Shown here in pieces: positions 14,747-23,540 of a DNA stretch of 34,110 bases; position 1 is the first letter of the stretch; each line of letters starts with the position of its first letter. The notes beneath the pieces were generated by a model. That model was not told the DNA's origin and searched no databases. It saw only the letters and a list, made by a program, of their open reading frames with translations. Location of the stretch: NCBI GenBank assembly GCA_034440455.1, contig JAWXCB010000006.1, forward strand, positions 1 through 34,110. The letters are read 5' to 3'. The position numbers and the translations under genes are program-made. The DNA comes from JAWXCB01 sp034440455. Its GTDB lineage: Bacteria > Bacteroidota > Bacteroidia > Chitinophagales > CAIOSU01.

Positions 14747-14977
14747 TAAATGCCGCGCTTGGAATACCTAAGTCTTCCGTTCATCTCGCTTCAATGCGCC
14801 ATCTGCGAAATTCCATAACAAGAGCAATATATTTATTTACAAAACGCATCTGCTTCAATTGCCGTGAAGTTCTAAAAGAAAGTTTTTACGCTTCCGCTAA
14901 TGTGTGCTTGCGGCAGCAGCGTTGCACTTCAAGCGAATGGTGATGAAGTAAAAAAAGCTTCTGCCTCTATTTTTGGA
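14747..14977. other. Non-coding stretch, probably decayed mobile-element sequence
   Basis: No intact gene is seen. The reading frame that continues into the repeat copy at 14978 is open from 14876 (KKVFTLPLMCACGSSVALQ...). An overlapping frame reads TKRICFNCREVLKESFYAS before it stops, so this may be the worn-down end of the same element's coding region. I could not confirm this by similarity. Confidence 0.35.
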
Positions 14978-15069
14978 CTGTGTTTCAAAATGCAATTGTT
15001 GCTTTTCTATTTTGATTTTCAACTGAAATTCGCTTTTATGAAAGCATAAAAAAAATTGAGGGGTGACTA
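14978..15069 (+). mobile_element. Diverged internal copy of the terminal repeat
   Basis: This copy has the same orientation as 1-95, matches 62 of the first 74 bases, has a 3-base gap near the end, and stops at the same GACTA boundary (15065-15069). It keeps the reading frame ending in TAA (15047-15049), with residues MQLLLFYFDFQLKF, and the hairpin at 15034-15051. It is an older, probably dead insertion of the same family as the elements at the window ends. Confidence 0.7.
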
Positions 15070-15200
15070 CTCAGACTGCACAGAGTTACCTGAGATTGCA
15101 ATAAATAATGAAATACAATATCTGAAATGCTTTTCCATTGTAGAATTTCGTGTTTCTGACTCTGAAAATGTGAATAACTTGATTATAAATTTCTTGTACA
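15070..15200. other. Intergenic stretch before the SWIB gene
   Basis: No gene is visible. It holds AT-rich sequence with TTG at 15194-15196, which may be the -33 box of a promoter whose -7 box overlaps the palindrome (TACCTTG at 15218-15224, 21 bases downstream). Confidence 0.3.
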
Positions 15201-15221
15201 GGTAGGAATACTATTCCTACC
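15201..15221. promoter_or_regulatory. Perfect palindrome upstream of the SWIB gene
   Basis: GGTAGGAATA at 15201-15210 is followed by one base and its exact complement at 15212-15221, ending 24 bases before the ATG. It overlaps the probable promoter, so a dimeric repressor site is the first guess. As RNA the single-base loop would force the inner pairs open, but it could still form a leader hairpin. Confidence 0.5.
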
Positions 15222-15245
15222 TTGCAGCATAAAATTTTTAAACAA

Positions 15246-15554
15246 ATGGCTAAAACACCAGCAAAAAAAGCAGCAAAAAAAGCTGCAAAACAAAAAGTAA
15301 AGCGTACTCCTAACGCAGCATTCATGAAAGCCTTGACTCCAAGCGCAGCGCTTGCAGCAGTTGTAGGCAGCAAACCACTTCCACGTACACAGGTTGTGAA
15401 GAAGGTTTGGGAATACATCAAGAAGAACAAGCTTCAGGATGCAAAGGAAAGACGCAATATCAATGGTGATGCGAATCTCCAGAAAGTATTTGGCGGTAAG
15501 AAAACTGTTTCGATGTTCGAAATGGCAAAGCACCTCAATAAGCACCTTTCCTGA
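15246..15554 (+). CDS. SWIB/MDM2 domain protein with histone-like tail
   Basis: 102 residues from ATG 15246, the natural start; the frame also runs upstream through the palindrome. Residues 1-25 are a Lys/Ala tail (AKTPAKKAAKKAAKQKVKRT) like histone H1 or Hc1-type bacterial proteins. Residues about 30-102 are a SWIB domain: MKALTPSAALAAVVGSKPLP, VVKKVWEYIKKNKLQD, RRNINGDANLQKVFGG, and the closing helix MFEMAKHLNKHL. SWIB domains are best known in eukaryotic chromatin remodellers and in Chlamydia, and stand-alone versions occur in Bacteroidota. The tail suggests nucleic-acid binding and a nucleoid role. A strong terminator follows. Confidence 0.9.
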   Translation: MAKTPAKKAAKKAAKQKVKRTPNAAFMKALTPSAALAAVVGSKPLPRTQVVKKVWEYIKKNKLQDAKERRNINGDANLQKVFGGKKTVSMFEMAKHLNKHLS

Positions 15555-15576
15555 TTACATCAGAAATTGTTTAAAC

Positions 15577-15617
15577 AACAATGCCCCGCACCGCTTGGTC
15601 GGGGCATTGTTATTTTA
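15577..15617 (+). terminator. Intrinsic terminator after the SWIB gene
   Basis: AACAATGCCCCG (15577-15588) pairs perfectly over 12 bases with CGGGGCATTGTT (15600-15611), with an 11-base loop and a short U-rich tail (ATTTT). It is the clearest terminator in the window, 23 bp after the SWIB stop. Confidence 0.85.
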
Positions 15618-15762
15618 AGTTTTCCCTGTTGCTACAAAATCAACTCTGCTCTTATCATTCGAGGAATGAACATGTTTCAATCAGCGGATTGATAGACACG
15701 AAGCGCATATTCTCTGCGGAGGAATACCAACTGTCATTAACCACCTTGAATATGAATAATAA

Positions 15763-18700
15763 CTACCTTATCAGCGTTACACTTCCCTTCTTGTATTCGA
15801 TGTATTCCCGTGGCACGATGCCGTCAATAAAGTCAATGTCCACATAATAGACAAACACGCCCGGGTTCAGCTTCTTGCCACGATAGATGCCATCCCACCC
15901 TACGGTTTGGTCGCGTGTTTCAAACAACTTATCGCCCCAGCGGTCAAAGATGACAAGCCTGAATCGTTCAAAGCCTCTTCCATACACCATGAAGTAATCA
16001 TTCACCCCGTCACCGTTTGGTGTAAACGCATTCGGGATATAGATAGCCACCTGACCAATGGAGTCAATGAACAATTCAATGGAAGTAGTATCATAACAAA
16101 CAAGCGTATCGTTTGCCACCGACACAACAATCGTATATTCAATAGGCGCGTCAGGCGTTGCTATCGCAGTGGCGCAATCAGCGCAACTTAATCCGACATC
16201 GGGCGTCCACACATAATCTTGCACGGTGACGCCTGCATTCACAAGCACTTCAATGCCGATACTTTCACCAAGAATCACGGTAGCAGTATCAAGCGGGTTG
16301 GTGTGCGCGCCAATGGCAGGCAGCATGGTGAGCGTAGTGCGCACAATGCTGTCGCACCCGCCAGAAGCGGTGAGCACATCGCGGAAGATGCCTGACGTTA
16401 TGTATGTGTTTCCATTCAGGAAGAAGGTATCTCCAAAACAGATTGTTGGTGCAATATTCACTATGAAGGAATCCACCAGCGAGAGCGTGATATCAAGAAA
16501 ACTGTCGCATCCCGCAACAGAAACAACCGTGTCGGGATAGATGTCTGCAAACTTCTGCCACACGCCACCAAGAAAGGCGCTGTCGCCATTGCAGATTTCA
16601 AGCGAGCCAGTGCCAAAAAGCGGTGCAGGCTGGTCAACAAAAATACTTGTCGTAATTGTGCATCCGCCCTGGTCGGTAACAACCACCGTGTAGTTGCCTG
16701 ATGGAATGCTTGTGAGGTCTTGCATTGTATCAGGGACAAGATTCCAAGCATAGCTGTAAGCAGGCGAGCCGCCTGTTACGCCCACATCAATACTTCCGTC
16801 AGAGCCGCCAAAACATAAAGCAGGCGTTGCGGAGATTGTGGTTGTCAATGCAGTTGGCTCTATCACTTGCGCGGTATCATTCACGGTGCAGCCATTGGCA
16901 TCAGTGATAGTAACAAAATAATCGTCAGGTGAAAGCGCAGTTAAATCTTCGTCTGTGCTGCTGCCTGCGCTCCACGTCCATTGCTGCGTGAAGGGTTGTG
17001 TGCCGCCTGATGGCGTAAGGTCAATAAAGCCGCTGCCTGTGCCATTGCAGGAGCCATTCACCACAGAGAAAATAGCAGCAAGCGGAAGCGGTTCATCAAT
17101 GGTAATCGTATCACGCACGATACATGCGTTTGTATCAAATGCAAAAACGTAATAATCTCCCGCTTGAAGTCCGGTGATAGTTGCGCTTGTATCAGGAAGT
17201 GATAGGCTGTCAGTAAGATACTCCCAGTGGATAGCATAAGGGATCTGAGCGCTAACGGGGATGCCGCCTGAGATATTCACCGTGATGGTTCCATTTGAAT
17301 CGCCCGGACAAGCTAAATCCAAATGTGTTTCAAGCATTACTAAAGGCGGTGGCTCGCTGAGCGTAATGTTGTCTTCAATCGTGCAGCCTGTGGCATCCGT
17401 AACAGTGACATTGTAAGTGCCGGCAGGCAGATTCACGCCTGTTTCATTATTGAAGCGCGTAGTATCGCTCCACCTGTATTCAAAGGGCGGCACTCCACCG
17501 CTTACATCTAACTCTACTGAACCCGTTGTGTCGCCATAGCATCTCACATTGTAACCGTTTCTTTGAGTGCTGCTAATCAGGGTATTTAATGCAGGCGGCT
17601 GAATTAGGTTAGCACAATCTGTTACAGAACAACCATTGGCATCTGTGGCAGTGAAGCAATAATTTCCAATCGCGAGATTGCTGATGGAAGAAGTTGTTGC
17701 GCCTGTACTCCACGTGAAAGAAACAGCGCCAGTGCCTCCCGAAATTGTTACGTCAATTTCTCCAAGTCCATTGTTTCCGCAGTGCGGCTGCGTTACATTC
17801 ATAAAATAAAAGAGCGAATCAGGTTGATTTACCGTTATTGGAGTCCACGGGCTTTTGCAGTTGTTGCTGTCGGTGATTTGCACATGATAGAGCGCGGCAC
17901 ACAGGTTATTGAATACGCTTGCAGTTGCAGATGGTATGGGCGCAATGAGCGCATCTGCCCATTGATAGTTATAACCCGGAGTTCCACCTACTATCACAAC
18001 GCTTGCGCTGCCATTGCAATCGCCATAGCACAAGGTTGGCGTGGAGGAAACGCTGGCAGTAATAGCGGAAGGCTGGCTGATAGTTACAGGCGGAAGCGTG
18101 ATGGCGCATCCTGTAGCATCCGTAATTGTTACATTGTAAGTTCCCGCACAAAGATTTGCAAGAATGGGGCTGTTGCCGCCAATCGGATTCGCGCCATCAT
18201 CCCATTGGAAACTGTAGGGCAATGTTCCGATTTGTCCGGTTGCTAAAATCTGCGCGTTGCAATCGCCAAAGCAACTGATGGATGTGGCAACAGTAATTCC
18301 GGTGAATACATAAGTTGCTACTGTCGCTGTTACTGTTTCTGTGCAACCGGCTGCATCCAGCACCTGCACCGTGTAAGTGCCAGGGCAAAGGCTGCCGACC
18401 GTTGCAGTTGAACCAACTAATGTATTGCCCGCATCGCGCCATTGATAGGAGTAGCTTGCTGTTCCTCCGCTCACGCTTATGGATACCTGACCATCGCATA
18501 AGCCATTACAGGTAATACCCAATGAGGATGGAGTAAGCACAAGTGGATTCGGAACAGTAATGCTGAAATTTGCAACCGATTGACAACCGTTTCCGGGATT
18601 CGTCACGCGCGCAATATAATCGCCTGCGCAGAGTCCATTTGCAGTTGATGCGGTTTGCGGGAGCACTAATCCGTTTGATTCTATCCATTCAAAAGTGCAG

Positions 18701-20427
18701 GTCGGACATCCGGTAACTGTTGCCGTAGCAGTGCCATCACAACTATTTGCGCAACTCACATTTGTTGTGCTTACGCTCAAGGGGTCAGCTCCGATATTTC
18801 CAATTGCGACAGAGAATTGAAGCGTACATCCCTGGTTTGCATCCGTTACTTCCACAAAATAAATTCCCGAACATAATCCTGTTGCTGTTTGTGTCGTCTG
18901 CCCGTTTGACCAAAGGAAAGTATAAGGACCTGAGCCTCCTCCGGGAGTAACTGTTGCATTACCATCACAGGAACCACAGTTGGAGTTGGTTTGTGTAAAA
19001 GTTGCCGTTATCGGTGTGGGTTCATTAATCGTTGCTGATGATGTGAACGTGCATCCGTTTGCATCGGTGGCAGTTACGTTGTAAGTGCCTGGAGCTAATC
19101 CGGAGTTAATTTGTGTTGTGGCTCCATTTGGTGACCAATAGAAAGAATTGGGCGCAGTGCCGCCAGTCATATTCAATACGGCAGTTCCTGTAAGCCAGCC
19201 GTTGCAGGCAATATCAGTTGCGTTGATTGTTCCGACAAACGGGTTGGGTGAAAAGACATTCAACGATTGGGTATCACGGCAACCATAATTATCCGTCACA
19301 GTCACATCATAAGAACCCGGACATAATCCGGTGGCAGTAAGCGTGTTTTGAACTGGGTTTGTTCCCCATTGAATTGTGTAGTTTGGATTGCCTCCCGTAA
19401 TATTAATGGTGGCAGTTCCATTACAATCACCGGAACAAAGCGTGCCTGTTACGCTTGCAAAATTTGCAAACACAGGGCAATGCACAACGGCAACTGTATC
19501 TAAGATGTTCGTGCATCCTCTGTCGTTTGTCAGCGAGATGTTTGTCCAGTTGATGAATGGCGGACAATAATCAAATGTATGCGTGGGGTCTTCTAATGTG
19601 CTGCTTCCTCCGTCCGCAAAAGTGTAGTTCCATGTAATGATGCGCGGGTCTCTTGTCAGGTTAAAATTTGAAGGTGCGCCAAGACATACTTCATTCATCG
19701 TTACGCTTGCCCAGCTTTCATAAATGTAAGGGTCAGTATCGCCAAGCCCATTTGAGTTGGTATTCGGAGGGCAGTTCACATACACGCGCTGCGTTATCGT
19801 ATCTCTTCCATCCAGATCGCAGCACAGCATGTTTCCGGTGATAATCAGCATAACATCATAAGCTCCGCAATCATCATAGTGATGCACAGGATTGGGATTA
19901 CCAATGCTTGTTGTTCCATCGCCAAAATCGTAATAATATCCAAGGTTGAGAACTCCCGGAGGAATAATGGATTGGTTGGTAAATGTTGTCACTCCTGGTC
20001 CCAGACAAACAGTATCAGTAGTAAAATGCGCTTCAAACAAAAACGGCTGATTGGACACAGTAACCTGCTGCGTGATATTGCATGTTTGCGTTCCAAAAAT
20101 GCTGTGACAATACCCTTCGATATGCATGGTTGCGGTATAAGTGCCGGGCTGATAATCATGACAGGGAAGCGCACCACCAAAACTAAATGGAAAAGAGGGC
20201 GAGCCATCACCCCAGTTGATGGAGAGGTCGGTCAAATCATCGCAGTCGCTGATGAGCAGCGCATTTCCATAACCACCGCACAACTGCCAGCATCCGCAGA
20301 AAGGTGAATACGTTAACGTAAATGATGATCCGGAACATCCGTTTGCAAAACTTTCGCTTGTCCATGCCGCGCAACATGCAAGCACCAGCGAGAGTGTTTT
20401 TAATTTGAAAGAGTTCATGCTTTGCAT
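15763..20427 (-). CDS. Giant SprB-repeat surface adhesin with type B T9SS sorting domain
   Basis: A 1554-residue secreted protein. Signal peptide: about 1-29 (MQSMNSFKLKTLSLVLACCA..); the ATG at 20418 would serve equally well. Residues about 30-330 contain PKD-like beta domains (YYYDFGDGTTSIGNPNPVHHY; WNYTFADGGSS). There follow twelve SprB-like repeats of 70-85 residues, each with a C.G.C/S.G opening, a GG..PY.Y.W middle and a G.Y.V.VTD..GC end (for example LCPGSYDVTVTDNYGC, LPAGTYNVTVTDATGC). Near the C-terminus come ITSGIFRDVLTASGGCDS and VGLSCADCATAIATP, and the last 90 residues are the gliding-motility-associated type B sorting domain (IPNAFTPNGDGVNDYF, FDRWGDKLFE, WDGIYRGKKLNPGVFVYYV). 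The family is exported by T9SS and displayed on the surface; SprB itself is a gliding adhesin. Confidence 0.93.
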   Translation of the reverse strand: MQSMNSFKLKTLSLVLACCAAWTSESFANGCSGSSFTLTYSPFCGCWQLCGGYGNALLISDCDDLTDLSINWGDGSPSFPFSFGGALPCHDYQPGTYTATMHIEGYCHSIFGTQTCNITQQVTVSNQPFLFEAHFTTDTVCLGPGVTTFTNQSIIPPGVLNLGYYYDFGDGTTSIGNPNPVHHYDDCGAYDVMLIITGNMLCCDLDGRDTITQRVYVNCPPNTNSNGLGDTDPYIYESWASVTMNEVCLGAPSNFNLTRDPRIITWNYTFADGGSSTLEDPTHTFDYCPPFINWTNISLTNDRGCTNILDTVAVVHCPVFANFASVTGTLCSGDCNGTATINITGGNPNYTIQWGTNPVQNTLTATGLCPGSYDVTVTDNYGCRDTQSLNVFSPNPFVGTINATDIACNGWLTGTAVLNMTGGTAPNSFYWSPNGATTQINSGLAPGTYNVTATDANGCTFTSSATINEPTPITATFTQTNSNCGSCDGNATVTPGGGSGPYTFLWSNGQTTQTATGLCSGIYFVEVTDANQGCTLQFSVAIGNIGADPLSVSTTNVSCANSCDGTATATVTGCPTCTFEWIESNGLVLPQTASTANGLCAGDYIARVTNPGNGCQSVANFSITVPNPLVLTPSSLGITCNGLCDGQVSISVSGGTASYSYQWRDAGNTLVGSTATVGSLCPGTYTVQVLDAAGCTETVTATVATYVFTGITVATSISCFGDCNAQILATGQIGTLPYSFQWDDGANPIGGNSPILANLCAGTYNVTITDATGCAITLPPVTISQPSAITASVSSTPTLCYGDCNGSASVVIVGGTPGYNYQWADALIAPIPSATASVFNNLCAALYHVQITDSNNCKSPWTPITVNQPDSLFYFMNVTQPHCGNNGLGEIDVTISGGTGAVSFTWSTGATTSSISNLAIGNYCFTATDANGCSVTDCANLIQPPALNTLISSTQRNGYNVRCYGDTTGSVELDVSGGVPPFEYRWSDTTRFNNETGVNLPAGTYNVTVTDATGCTIEDNITLSEPPPLVMLETHLDLACPGDSNGTITVNISGGIPVSAQIPYAIHWEYLTDSLSLPDTSATITGLQAGDYYVFAFDTNACIVRDTITIDEPLPLAAIFSVVNGSCNGTGSGFIDLTPSGGTQPFTQQWTWSAGSSTDEDLTALSPDDYFVTITDANGCTVNDTAQVIEPTALTTTISATPALCFGGSDGSIDVGVTGGSPAYSYAWNLVPDTMQDLTSIPSGNYTVVVTDQGGCTITTSIFVDQPAPLFGTGSLEICNGDSAFLGGVWQKFADIYPDTVVSVAGCDSFLDITLSLVDSFIVNIAPTICFGDTFFLNGNTYITSGIFRDVLTASGGCDSIVRTTLTMLPAIGAHTNPLDTATVILGESIGIEVLVNAGVTVQDYVWTPDVGLSCADCATAIATPDAPIEYTIVVSVANDTLVCYDTTSIELFIDSIGQVAIYIPNAFTPNGDGVNDYFMVYGRGFERFRLVIFDRWGDKLFETRDQTVGWDGIYRGKKLNPGVFVYYVDIDFIDGIVPREYIEYKKGSVTLIR

Positions 20428-20473
20428 ATCGGTTGAGGGTTTAATCGTTGGTTATGGCAAATTCAAATAGAAC

Positions 20474-21919
20474 TCATTGACAAATATTTTTTGCGCGCAC
20501 TTCCCTACCCTGCTGCCCGATGTTGTTTGCATCCGGCTTTTTGTAATTGGGATTATTTACGGGTTCAATGCCTGTGGTAGATGCATTTGTAATTTTCTTT
20601 GCGGTAACGGAGAAGTTTTTTCCAACCACAGCGGCATTCGCGCCAAGGCAGCCCGCGTTTCCGCTTGCGTCTGTTTTCAGCAGCAACACATCGTAGCTTT
20701 CTTTGCCCATGCTCACCTGTCCGGTTAATGCAATGCCATTTGCAGTCAACGAAAGTTGCGCTCCATATTCACCGCTTTCACTTCCATAAGTTTTTGCCCA
20801 GAGCACATTTCCCTTTGCATCTGTTTTAAACAACAACACATCGCTTGCTCCCGCGCCAAAACTGTTTGTTGAACCGGAAACCAAAAAGCCTCCATCCGTA
20901 GTTTGCGATACATCCGACACGGCATCAAATTTTGCTCCTCCAAAAGTTTTTGACCATTGCAACGCGCCATCGGCAGCAATGCTCATCATAAAATAGTCCA
21001 CGTTGTTTGTGTTATCAGGCGTAGCAATTCCCACAACTACGAAGCCGCCATCCTGTTTTTCAATCACTCTGAAACCTGCTGTCACGCGGTTGGCGCCATA
21101 TTCATTCGCCCATGCAAGCGAACCATCCGTATTCACTTTCAGCAAAAGCATGTTGCGAGAATCGCTGTTGCCTGCGTCATCAGCAGATTTTCCCGCATCG
21201 CTAATTTCACTGCGGGAAATATTGCCTGTGATAATGTAAGAGCCGTCTTTTGCCGTAATCACAGAATTGCCCGTAGTTGAAATTTTCGCATCTGAAACAA
21301 GGAGGCAACGCGACCAAATCTTGTTTCCGTTTCCATCCACTTTCAGCAAATACAATTTTGGATTTCTGTCGGTCACGTTGAAGAAAGCGGTGGACACAAT
21401 ATTTAATTTGCGCGTGATGCCGGTGATAATGTAATTGCCATCAGAAGTTGCGTTCATGGAAAATCCCTCCGTTTCGTTGCCGCTTTCATCAATTATTTTT
21501 TTCCAAAGCAACTTTCCGGAACCATCCGTTTTTCCAAGCGTTAAAAATTCTCCTTCTTTTTTATCGGGTTGATACCTTTCCGCAAGAAAAAGAAATCCGT
21601 TATCGTTCATAAGCACCACATCGTTAATTACTTCTCTTTCTGGTCCGCCATAGGTTTTTGACCATTGCAAATTTCCACCGGCATCTGTGCGCATAAGCAG
21701 CATATCTGTTTCCTGCAACCCATAGCTCTGCGTTTCACCGCCAATGATAAAACCGCCATCGGGTAATTGCTTTAATGCGCTTCCTTTTTCAAAGCCCTCA
21801 ATGCCAAATGCTTTCTGAAAATTACCTTGCGCAAATGCGATGCTGAAAGAGTAAAACGAAACTGCAACGAGCACAAATGCCGCTCTTTGCTGGGCTGAAA
21901 CAGAGCTATACTTCTTCAT
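20474..21919 (-). CDS. Secreted beta-propeller-like repeat protein
   Basis: 481 residues from the ATG at 21919 (MKKYSSVSAQQRAAFVLVAV, signal peptide ending IAFAQ); an alternative start at 21949 adds 10 residues. The body is about seven repeats of roughly 55 residues with a strand-turn pattern: DGGFIIGGETQS...D.LLMRTDAGGNLQWSKTYGG, and similarly DGGFLVSGSTNSFG...LLFKTDAKGNVLWAKTYGS. This is a common extracellular repeat in Bacteroidota. The C-terminus is a short polar tail (VRAKNIC) without a recognisable T9SS sorting domain, so it may be periplasmic or its sorting domain may be lost. It is 46 bp upstream of the adhesin on the same strand and could be co-transcribed with it. Confidence 0.82.
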   Translation of the reverse strand: MKKYSSVSAQQRAAFVLVAVSFYSFSIAFAQGNFQKAFGIEGFEKGSALKQLPDGGFIIGGETQSYGLQETDMLLMRTDAGGNLQWSKTYGGPEREVINDVVLMNDNGFLFLAERYQPDKKEGEFLTLGKTDGSGKLLWKKIIDESGNETEGFSMNATSDGNYIITGITRKLNIVSTAFFNVTDRNPKLYLLKVDGNGNKIWSRCLLVSDAKISTTGNSVITAKDGSYIITGNISRSEISDAGKSADDAGNSDSRNMLLLKVNTDGSLAWANEYGANRVTAGFRVIEKQDGGFVVVGIATPDNTNNVDYFMMSIAADGALQWSKTFGGAKFDAVSDVSQTTDGGFLVSGSTNSFGAGASDVLLFKTDAKGNVLWAKTYGSESGEYGAQLSLTANGIALTGQVSMGKESYDVLLLKTDASGNAGCLGANAAVVGKNFSVTAKKITNASTTGIEPVNNPNYKKPDANNIGQQGREVRAKNICQ

Positions 21920-22112
21920 GTTTGGAGTTAAGAGGAAAAACAATGTCACAAATTAGAACTTTTCATCCCAAAAAACCAAAACCTGCACTGTGAAATGTTT
22001 CCCTGTAATGTTGAAAAATCCATTCTATGGAAGCGATTTTACTGTCCATTTTTCAATAAAAAAGTAACGCTGATTAAAGAAATGATGTCGAAAAATGCAG
22101 GAAGCCGATAGA

Positions 22113-23534
22113 TTACATGAACACCTTCAATATCGCTTCAGGATATAATCCGGCAAGCACAGTAAGCAATATGCAAATCGCTATCACTGCTTTGGCTGTG
22201 GGTGAAGATGTGGAAGGCATTCCCTCCTGCTTGTCTTTCACAAACATGTTGATGAACACAATGAAGTAGTAGTAAATGCCGATGAGCGAATTCAGAACTG
22301 CGAATGCGGCAAGCACCCACAACCCTTTGTTTATTGCGAGTGCAAACAAATAGTATTTTCCGAAAAAGCCTGCGAGCGGTGGAATGCCTGCGAGAGAAAG
22401 CATGCACACCGTCATACTGACTGCAAGTAAGGGGTCGCGCTTTGCAAGACCGTTGAATGCACTGATGGAAGAATCGCCTGTGTTTCCTGCAATTACAAGC
22501 AACACTGCAAATGCGGCAATCGAAGCCATTGCATAAGCAAACGTGTAATAAAGAATCGCGCCTGAGGAGCTGAAGGAGCCGTTATCATAGGTAAGCGCTA
22601 CAATGCCAATCAACAAGTAGCCAGCGTGTGAAATTCCCGAATAAGCCATCAGGCGTTTGAAGTTTGTTTGATAAAGCGCAGTGATATTTCCGATAGTCAT
22701 GGTAAGAATGGCAATCACCGAAAGTAAAATCGTCCACCAACCTTGCGCGGCTGCGAAACTGCCCATCATCAAACGGAGGAAAGCGGCAATAGCAGCAATT
22801 TTCACCACGGTTGCCATGAAAGCTGTAATCACCGTTGGCGAACCCTGATACACATCAGGCGCCCAGTTGTGAAATGGCGCAGCAGAAACTTTAAACGCCA
22901 TTCCCATGATAATCATCATAATTCCAAGCACAGTTAAAAACGGAAGTGAGTTTGCATTTACTGTGATGTAAGTGCTGATACCCGGCAAATCAAGGCTACC
23001 TGTTGTGCCGTAAATCAATGCGATACCAAGCAACAAAAATCCGCTGGCAAAAGAACCAAGTAGAAAATATTTCAAGGATGCTTCGTTGGATTGCGCGTTG
23101 TATTTTCGGCTGCCTGCCATTACATAAAGTGAGATAGAGAGAATTTCAATTCCGATAAACAGCATCACAAGGTTGCTGAATGATACCATCACCACCCCGC
23201 CTACAATGGTAAATAACAGGATGGCGTAAAACTCCCCGGCATGTTCTAAATCTTCTTTCACTTGAAATTGCGAAAGCGCGAGTACCAACATACTTGCAAA
23301 CAATAACAAACTTGTAAAAGCAAAAGCGAAGTTGTCGAAATCCAACATCCCGTTATTGTAAGGCGCAATGAGGTCGCTAAAAAACGGAACAGCACCTCGC
23401 CATTCACCAAGATTCAGCAGGAAGGTAATGGCAAGCCCAAACAACGTGAGCGGCAATAAGATTTTACGCTTATTAAAAACACCGCTGATGAGTGTTGCTG
23501 CGCCAAGAACCGACAAAAGGATAATTCCTCCCAT
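22113..23534 (-). CDS. nuoN: NADH-quinone oxidoreductase subunit N
   Basis: One of three antiporter-like proton-pumping subunits of complex I in the inner membrane. The 473-residue protein is hydrophobic throughout, with about 13-14 membrane segments. It has the conserved TM5 glutamate in MLFIGIEILSISLY, the TM7 lysine in GMAFKVSAAPFHNWAPDVYQ, and the discontinuous helix region SPTVITAFMATVVKIAA, followed by FKRLMAYSGISHAGYLL. It is the last gene of the nuo cluster, 6 bp after nuoM. No clear terminator was seen in the 190 bp after it. Confidence 0.97.
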   Translation of the reverse strand: MGGIILLSVLGAATLISGVFNKRKILLPLTLFGLAITFLLNLGEWRGAVPFFSDLIAPYNNGMLDFDNFAFAFTSLLLFASMLVLALSQFQVKEDLEHAGEFYAILLFTIVGGVVMVSFSNLVMLFIGIEILSISLYVMAGSRKYNAQSNEASLKYFLLGSFASGFLLLGIALIYGTTGSLDLPGISTYITVNANSLPFLTVLGIMMIIMGMAFKVSAAPFHNWAPDVYQGSPTVITAFMATVVKIAAIAAFLRLMMGSFAAAQGWWTILLSVIAILTMTIGNITALYQTNFKRLMAYSGISHAGYLLIGIVALTYDNGSFSSSGAILYYTFAYAMASIAAFAVLLVIAGNTGDSSISAFNGLAKRDPLLAVSMTVCMLSLAGIPPLAGFFGKYYLFALAINKGLWVLAAFAVLNSLIGIYYYFIVFINMFVKDKQEGMPSTSSPTAKAVIAICILLTVLAGLYPEAILKVFM

Positions 23535-23540
23535 TTAAAT

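Noticed and set aside
14747..15200. Possible small RNA or tRNA gene in the gap
   Set aside because: No cloverleaf, T-loop motif or terminator was seen there; the recognisable content is the mobile-element remnant.
17782..18246. 154-codon + strand frame inside the adhesin gene
   Set aside because: It is antisense to intact SprB repeats and its composition (rich in Arg, Ile and Cys) looks like a mirror frame; there is no promoter or family match.
16600..19500. Regularly spaced repeats as a possible CRISPR or tandem DNA array
   Set aside because: Similarity is at protein level only, with units of about 220-250 bp coding for SprB domains; there are no identical short repeats with spacers.
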